DNA of 11,256 nt from Bacteroidales bacterium (GTDB lineage: Bacteria > Bacteroidota > Bacteroidia > Bacteroidales > UBA10428). Each line of letters starts with the position of its first letter. Positions within the stretch are counted from its first letter, which is position 1. Under the pieces are notes generated by a model. The model searched no databases, had not been told where the DNA came from, and saw only the letters and a program-made list of their open reading frames with translations. The stretch is taken from assembly GCA_016926235.1 (NCBI GenBank), contig JAFGOZ010000318.1, forward strand, positions 1 through 11,256, in the 5' to 3' direction. The translations under genes were made by a program, and so were the position numbers. Positions 6,296 through 11,256 of this stretch are shown here, in pieces.

Positions 6296-7324
6296 TTATG
6301 GTTTGAGGATAACTTTTATTAACCCTTTTTCTTTTTTATACAGCTTGTCGAAATACATTGCCCCTTCAGATAGTGGTGCCACGGCACTTATCATACTATC
6401 TACATTGATGTTCCCTTTTGAAATAAGGTCAAGTACAGCAGGGTATTCTCCATTGATGGCACAGGAACCCTTGACAGTAATCTCCTGAGTAACCACTTTT
6501 TGCAGTGGCAGTTCTACCGAAGGAGATAAGTTACCTACTAACACCAGGGTCGCTCCCTTTCGCAGGCTATTAATGGCAGATTGTATGGTTGGAGTTATGC
6601 CTACGGCTTCAAAAGCAAAATCCGCTCCCCTATTTTGTGTGTGCTTCCTAATTTCACCAGGAATATCATCTGTTTGGCTGTTAAGAGTCACAGCGACTCC
6701 TGCATTCTTAGCCATATCCAGTTTTTCCTGCAGAATATCCACGGCGATAACATTGCATCCTGTCTGTCTCAACAACTGAATGATAAATAATCCTATCATA
6801 CCGGAACCGAAGACCACAGCCGTATCGTTTATTTTTACTCCTGACAGATTAACAGCATGTAAAGCCACTGCAACCGGCTCAACCATTGCCGCCTGCTCAA
6901 AAGTGACATCATCAGGGAGAGGATAAAGAATATGTTCCGGAATATTAACGTACTGAGCAAATGCGCCATTACGTCTGTATTCGGCACATGAAACTCCCAG
7001 TACCATTCTCCCGTCACTCAAATTGTACCGACCTTTACGTGTATACCAATCATCGAGCCTGTAAATAGTCGAATCAAAAGTGACTCTGTCCCCGGCTTTC
7101 CATCTGGCAACTTTTTTACCGGTTTCGATTATAATTCCGGAGGCTTCATGCCCCATTATAATTGGTGGGATACGTCTTCCTGTACTTCCATCAAAACCGT
7201 GTACATCGCTACCACAGATCCCGACTGCTTTAATTTCAACAAGAACCTCGTTTTCGGATGCTTTGGGATCATCAACATCTTTATAAACAAGTTTATTATA
7301 CTCTTCCAAGACAAGCGCTTTCAT
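6296..7324 (-). CDS. Zinc-type medium-chain alcohol/polyol dehydrogenase lacking structural-zinc cysteines
   Basis: A 342-residue cytoplasmic dehydrogenase of the MDR superfamily, closest in style to sorbitol, galactitol-phosphate and L-threonine dehydrogenases. Catalytic zinc ligands are present: Cys37 in GICGSD, His59-Glu60 in MGHEASG, and Glu149 in AAMVEPVAVALHA. The NAD-binding motif is VFGSGMIG (171 to 178), and AVD at the end of the next strand favours NAD. The lobe that normally holds a structural zinc with four cysteines keeps its length and flanks (STIY before, YNL and VLG after), but the four expected cysteine positions read Arg89, Asp92, Thr95 and Ser103. It is therefore probably a one-zinc enzyme. 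It lies 15 bp after the esterase gene and 12 bp before the first Gfo/Idh/MocA gene. A likely role is oxidation of a sugar or sugar alcohol in the same pathway, perhaps fucose or a derivative. Confidence 0.9.
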   Translation of the reverse strand: MKALVLEEYNKLVYKDVDDPKASENEVLVEIKAVGICGSDVHGFDGSTGRRIPPIIMGHEASGIIIETGKKVARWKAGDRVTFDSTIYRLDDWYTRKGRYNLSDGRMVLGVSCAEYRRNGAFAQYVNIPEHILYPLPDDVTFEQAAMVEPVAVALHAVNLSGVKINDTAVVFGSGMIGLFIIQLLRQTGCNVIAVDILQEKLDMAKNAGVAVTLNSQTDDIPGEIRKHTQNRGADFAFEAVGITPTIQSAINSLRKGATLVLVGNLSPSVELPLQKVVTQEITVKGSCAINGEYPAVLDLISKGNINVDSMISAVAPLSEGAMYFDKLYKKEKGLIKVILKP

Positions 7325-7339
7325 ATTTTATTTTTTTAT

Positions 7340-9793
7340 TTAGTTTTCAGAAAAAAACAATTGCTTTGGCCAATTTAATTCCCGATGAAGAAAATCATAG
7401 GTGCCTATTCCATTAATTGTGTGCGGGCCGTCAAAATACTCGATGACGCACCGATCACTTATTCTTAATTTGTCGTACACTCGGCGAGTACGGACAAATT
7501 CGTATGCGATCCACGGATCGATTCCGACATTATCTTTGTGACCCCGTTCGACCATGAATGGACGTGGGGCAATCAAATAAGCCATTTCTGCATAATTAAA
7601 TGAGTGCCCCAGGTCCCACTCCGGCATTTCATATTCACTCCCCCGATACATATAAGCAGAGGGGAAATGGATATCGGCATTAATACGGACCCATTCATTA
7701 AAATCAGCAGAACAAATAGATAACTTATACCGTATTTCCAATGCGGGTATACGCATTGCTGATTTACCTCCATAACTGAGTCCATAAAATCCAATACGAT
7801 CTTTATCCACAAAGGGAAGTGTCTCCAGCCAATTGAGAATCTGCGAGTGTTGTGGGGTCATGATCGAAAACAGTGAAGCTTTCAGCGGATTTGCTTTTCT
7901 CTGCATGATCCGGAATTCATTCTCACCCCTGTAAAGATTGTGAGGTGCAAAGGTAATGAAACCTTGTTCCACCAATTGAGATGTAAAACTCTTGTAAATA
8001 TTATAATTTCTACCCGTTGCATCAATAGTTGAGTAAGGTGTTCCTTCCAGTCCATGCTGACAGATCACTACTGGTCTCTTTTCACCGGGTTTAATGTCCT
8101 TGGGAATACACAAGACACCCCAGGCAAAAACGTCAGGCCACACATTAATTACTACATCGTAGCCGAGCCATTTTTCTTCATCATAGATCTTTCGTGTTCG
8201 CGGGTGTAATTCTTTAAGCAAGGGTTCATCAAACCAACCAATATGTTCATACTTAAATTCCAGCCTGAATAGTTCTGATGACCTTTTGTAAGCTTTGATC
8301 GAATTGAACGAAAGCCTTTTAAGTATAAATTCATCCCGTTTGTATTCGGAATTGCGCAGAATCAGCTGCGTGTGGTTTTCCATTTGCTTTACTGCGCGTT
8401 CCTGACGTGCAAGAGGATCAAAATTAATTCGGTCATCTACGGGAAGTTTTTCTGATAAACTCATGTCCGAGGTAATTCCAAAGTATGCAACCAGTTGAGT
8501 AATGGCTTCAGGCGATCCAAAAGGCAACATATTACCGGTATCGCGATAAATAAAAGAGCGTGATCCAAAGTCTGGCCGAATCAGGGTTTCAATTCGTTTA
8601 AACTCGCGACTGACTTCTTTAAAGGCTGGAGTCTTCAATTCACCCGGACCAGTATTTGGTACATCCCTCTCCCATTCCGGACCGCGGGAATATTCCACGA
8701 TCATTTTACGTGGAGCTATGAGTGTTGCGATCTCAGCGTCTCCAAACTCGTCTAATAGTCCCCATACATTGCGATAGAGTGGCTCACGCCAAAGACTATC
8801 TCTGGGCCCAAAGTAACCACTAATGAGAGTAGCGTCAATCCTGGTATCAACCGCTGCTGCATACATGGCTATCAGGCCTCCTTCACCATATCCTGCTACG
8901 GCAATATTTGTCTTTGCCGGATTGTTCCGGAGGATCCAGTCGACCGCTGCAGAAACTTTCTGTACTTCGTAGCCGGCAGGATGCCTTCCTACCTCGAAGG
9001 CAGGTGTATAAATCCAATCCCGATGCGTCCGCTGGTTAATATTAATACCTTTCGAAAAACGAGTATCACGACTCAGAAGCACAGGGCTGATTACACAGAA
9101 TCCATTTTCGACCAGCCGTCTCGATATCTGCGATTCAGGATTCACACCGGGGGCAAGACCTGCAAGTTGCTCAGGGGTTTGATCAGCATCGGGTAGAACA
9201 ATGATATATCCATTGCACTTACCTTTAGGTGTCAGAATTAATCCCTCACCTTCTAACTGAAGAGGGCCTGTAAGCATTGCCCAATCAGGTTGCTTAACCG
9301 GTGCCGTTTCTGTAAGATCAGGGATTGGTTTTAGAGTCGGCCATCTGACTTCGGAAATTGTGTAACCTGGCATTTCGGCTATCAGCTTTGGTTCAATGGC
9401 ATCAACACCCAACATAGCCGGATTAATCCGTTCGTCAACAGCTCCTATTATTTTCTTCAGTCGGGTGCGATTGGGTGCAACGGATCTCTCATAAGCCTCA
9501 AAACTTGATTGGTCACGGTTCCAGTAATGTTCCCGCCGTTCCACAGTTTTAGAAATCCTATGGTCAAGAAATTTGTGGATACCATCTCGCATTAATTCAT
9601 CCAGAGGTTCGTTCCATGTCAGAAGTTCCGTTCCCGGAAATGGCGAACCCATTTTATCCAAAACTATACGATTCAAGTCCCGCGATATCACTACCTTGTT
9701 TGTAGTGATTCTTTCGTTCCTTTGATTCCGGCAACTTGTATGGCTTACTAACAATAAAAAAGATAAATAGATTAGGGATGTATTTTTATTCAT
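7340..9793 (-). CDS. Exported two-domain alpha/beta hydrolase, esterase-like
   Basis: A long protein (817 residues) with two alpha/beta hydrolase domains. I start at the ATG at 9793. A TTG at 9811 would only add six residues in front of the signal sequence. The N-terminus is a hydrophobic signal with a cysteine at residue 21 (VSHTSC), a relaxed lipobox, so it may be a lipoprotein. Domain 1 (about 190 to 440) has an elbow GYGEGG (301 to 306) where the nucleophile position is glycine, so it is probably inactive. Domain 2 (about 540 to 805) has oxyanion-type VVICQHGLEG and the nucleophile elbow GLSYGG with Ser673, then IAPRPFMVERGHKD with a candidate acid, Asp754, and His791 in DGPHT, giving a plausible triad. 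Domain 2 resembles acetyl-xylan-esterase and dienelactone-hydrolase-like enzymes. In context it may remove acyl groups from a fucosylated glycan, but the substrate is not shown. Confidence 0.85.
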   Translation of the reverse strand: MNKNTSLIYLSFLLLVSHTSCRNQRNERITTNKVVISRDLNRIVLDKMGSPFPGTELLTWNEPLDELMRDGIHKFLDHRISKTVERREHYWNRDQSSFEAYERSVAPNRTRLKKIIGAVDERINPAMLGVDAIEPKLIAEMPGYTISEVRWPTLKPIPDLTETAPVKQPDWAMLTGPLQLEGEGLILTPKGKCNGYIIVLPDADQTPEQLAGLAPGVNPESQISRRLVENGFCVISPVLLSRDTRFSKGININQRTHRDWIYTPAFEVGRHPAGYEVQKVSAAVDWILRNNPAKTNIAVAGYGEGGLIAMYAAAVDTRIDATLISGYFGPRDSLWREPLYRNVWGLLDEFGDAEIATLIAPRKMIVEYSRGPEWERDVPNTGPGELKTPAFKEVSREFKRIETLIRPDFGSRSFIYRDTGNMLPFGSPEAITQLVAYFGITSDMSLSEKLPVDDRINFDPLARQERAVKQMENHTQLILRNSEYKRDEFILKRLSFNSIKAYKRSSELFRLEFKYEHIGWFDEPLLKELHPRTRKIYDEEKWLGYDVVINVWPDVFAWGVLCIPKDIKPGEKRPVVICQHGLEGTPYSTIDATGRNYNIYKSFTSQLVEQGFITFAPHNLYRGENEFRIMQRKANPLKASLFSIMTPQHSQILNWLETLPFVDKDRIGFYGLSYGGKSAMRIPALEIRYKLSICSADFNEWVRINADIHFPSAYMYRGSEYEMPEWDLGHSFNYAEMAYLIAPRPFMVERGHKDNVGIDPWIAYEFVRTRRVYDKLRISDRCVIEYFDGPHTINGIGTYDFLHRELNWPKQLFFSEN

Positions 9794-9863
9794 GCAAGGT
9801 AGCTTTACCAATTCATTTTGTTATCCTTTGTTTTAATCGGGTGAGGTACATTTTAAAATTTCT

Positions 9864-10910
9864 TCATAGTGTACGGTCATTTTCGGCGCTTTCGTAATAA
9901 TCAAAATGATTACCAAGTTTTTCCATAAGAGGAAGGGTAATACGATCGAGTTTGCTCTTGATTTCTTCACTTAACGGGCCTTGAACTGCTTTCACATTTG
10001 CTTCAAGCTCGATTGTATTTCTTGAACCTATCAGCATACAGGTGATAGCAGGATTTCCCAAAATCCATTTAATGGTAATTTCTGCCATGGAAAAACCTGA
10101 TTCTTTACAGAGACGTCTTATACCTTTTAATGCAGTATTTGTCTCCTCTTCTGCTCCATCTTCTCCATGCCTGCATTCTTTCGTTCTTTTACTATCAAAG
10201 TGACGGGTGCGGCGTTGCCATACCGGGATATCGTCCAGAGTAGGGTAGATGTCTGCCAATATTCCTTGTAACAGTGCCATATAGCCAATAACGCCAATTC
10301 CTTTTCCCTGGCAAAATGGCAAAGTATCATATTCAACCGCCCGACAAAGAAGATTATACGGAAGCTCATTTACCACAATTTCTTCAAGCGGCAAATTCTC
10401 CAACCTGTTACGACTAAAATTACTAACTCCGAAATGTCGAATTTTGCCTTGAGATTTCAATATTTGTAAAGTTTCTATAGCTTCACTGATTTCTGGCGGA
10501 TTTTCAATAATACTTTTATCTTTTGTAAAATGTCTTATCGAATGAGGGTGCACCGGCCAGTGCACCATGTAAATATCAATATAATCAGTTTGAAGGCGTT
10601 TCAAGGATGCCTCACAATGCTCAATCAATGTTTCTTTGTAACAATTTGATGGGCTGATTTTTGTGCCAATTAATATTTTGTCTCTTGCGATTCCAATAAT
10701 TGCCTGCCCCAATGAAGTTTCACTCCTTCCCTCATTGTATGCTTCCGCTGTATCAAAATAATTAATGCCCTGCTCAACTGATTCATGAACAACACTGTCA
10801 ACATCTTTTTGATTTTGGTCACCCCAGTATTCTCCTCCCCCAAATGCCCAGCAACCGGTTCCGAGAACAGATAATTCAAGTCCGGAATTTTTACATACTC
10901 TTTTTTCCAT
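9864..10910 (-). CDS. Aldo/keto reductase
   Basis: A 348-residue NAD(P)-dependent oxidoreductase with the AKR barrel. The catalytic tetrad is complete: Asp53 in YFDTAEAYN, Tyr58 in the same motif, Lys84 in IGTKIS, and His117 in MVHWP. Other family marks are the N-terminal strand SVLGTGCWAFGGG, KIRHFGVSNFS, and the C-terminal cofactor segment IGSRN. Residues about 225 to 265 contain RRTRHFDSKR and a charged stretch, an insertion seen in one AKR subgroup. It precedes the esterase gene by 70 bp and follows the unrecognised gene after 39 bp. Known AKRs include aldose 1-dehydrogenases acting on L-fucose-like sugars and reductases of lactaldehyde, so either step of fucose use is possible. This is inference, because the sequence does not fix substrate or direction. 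Confidence 0.9.
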   Translation of the reverse strand: MEKRVCKNSGLELSVLGTGCWAFGGGEYWGDQNQKDVDSVVHESVEQGINYFDTAEAYNEGRSETSLGQAIIGIARDKILIGTKISPSNCYKETLIEHCEASLKRLQTDYIDIYMVHWPVHPHSIRHFTKDKSIIENPPEISEAIETLQILKSQGKIRHFGVSNFSRNRLENLPLEEIVVNELPYNLLCRAVEYDTLPFCQGKGIGVIGYMALLQGILADIYPTLDDIPVWQRRTRHFDSKRTKECRHGEDGAEEETNTALKGIRRLCKESGFSMAEITIKWILGNPAITCMLIGSRNTIELEANVKAVQGPLSEEIKSKLDRITLPLMEKLGNHFDYYESAENDRTL

Positions 10911-10949
10911 GTTTACAGAATATTGTCGGTTTTTTAATAGAACTACATG

Positions 10950-11256
10950 TTAATAAATAACAATTTTATTCTTATCAATCAATTTTGGCTTTGGTTTGAT
11001 AATTGATATTTGCATATCCTCAAAGACATCTCTTGCTGTAGTTACACCTTCGCTAACGGGTTCAACCCTGTTAACTCCATTCTCCCAAATTGACTGAGCC
11101 TCTAAAACAGGGATAAATTTTAATCCTTCGTTAGCAATGATTGTAGCTTTAAAAAGTAAAGCCGGTTGACCACAAGCAAACTCGTCTTCCTTAAGGGTCT
11201 GTAAATCAAATTCCGGAAACGAATCATTATAATCTCCTGCAAGGTTCATCTCTATC
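10950..11256 (-). CDS. Unrecognised protein, C-terminal part
   Basis: An open frame enters from the right edge and stops at 10950, giving about 102 visible residues. An ATG at 11249 exists, but the frame stays open beyond it to the edge, so I read this as the tail of a longer gene. I do not recognise the family. The visible part has a FACGQPALLFKATI strand, then a segment with IWENGVNRVEPVSEGVTTAR, then a beta-like end DMQISIIKPKPKL. The pattern looks like a soluble beta-rich domain. No membrane helix or catalytic motif is visible. It shares direction with the aldo/keto reductase gene and is only 39 bp upstream of it, so it is probably in the same operon. Confidence 0.6.
   Translation of the reverse strand, partial: IEMNLAGDYNDSFPEFDLQTLKEDEFACGQPALLFKATIIANEGLKFIPVLEAQSIWENGVNRVEPVSEGVTTARDVFEDMQISIIKPKPKLIDKNKIVIY

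Noticed and set aside
9797..9808. Short hairpin (GGTA and TACC-type arms) just upstream of the esterase start
   Set aside because: Only four base pairs and no matching flanks, which is too weak to call a regulatory structure.
9850..9859. Palindrome ATTTTAAAAT near the end of the reductase gene
   Set aside because: Short AT-only palindromes are expected by chance in this composition, and there is no stem-loop with a T-run to suggest a terminator.

Overview
The window looks like chromosomal DNA from a Bacteroidota bacterium, probably a glycan degrader of the Bacteroidales/Marinilabiliales type. The basis is moderate-to-low GC, AT-rich gene gaps with few Shine-Dalgarno sequences, one Bacteroidota-like -7 promoter motif, and gene content of a periplasmic fucosidase, a large exported esterase and several Gfo/Idh/MocA dehydrogenases. 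Every supportable gene is on the minus strand, so transcription runs from high to low coordinates. I see no rRNA, tRNA, CRISPR array or intact mobile element.

Main block (11256 down to 781, in transcription order): the C-terminal part of an unrecognised protein; an aldo/keto reductase; a large exported two-domain alpha/beta hydrolase; a zinc-type medium-chain alcohol/polyol dehydrogenase; two Gfo/Idh/MocA oxidoreductases separated by one base; an ExuT-like MFS transporter; an RbsD/FucU sugar mutarotase; and an exported GH29 alpha-L-fucosidase. Gaps are 1 to 81 bp and no convincing terminator is visible, so this is most likely one operon whose promoter lies beyond the right edge. A coherent inference is use of a fucosylated, possibly acylated, glycan: the esterase deacylates, GH29 releases L-fucose or a related sugar, the MFS protein imports it, the mutarotase equilibrates anomers, and up to four oxidoreductases oxidise or epimerise it. 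No fucose isomerase, fuculose kinase or aldolase is present here, so the set points to an oxidative rather than phosphorylative route, although genes outside the window could change that.

Intergenic region (307 to 780): this holds a decayed remnant of an IS630-type transposase (about 395 to 761, frameshifts plus stops). Next to it is a candidate promoter with a palindrome at the expected transcription start, reading into the last gene.

Left edge (1 to 306): the N-terminus, with signal peptide, of a secreted protein resembling ComEC-type metallo-beta-lactamase-fold hydrolases.

Several proteins carry substitutions at positions normally important in their families: Phe for the usual Tyr in the mutarotase, loss of all four structural-zinc cysteines in the dehydrogenase, His for the usual Asp in the transporter, and a Ser-less elbow in the N-terminal hydrolase domain. 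These are the most distinctive features of the window.
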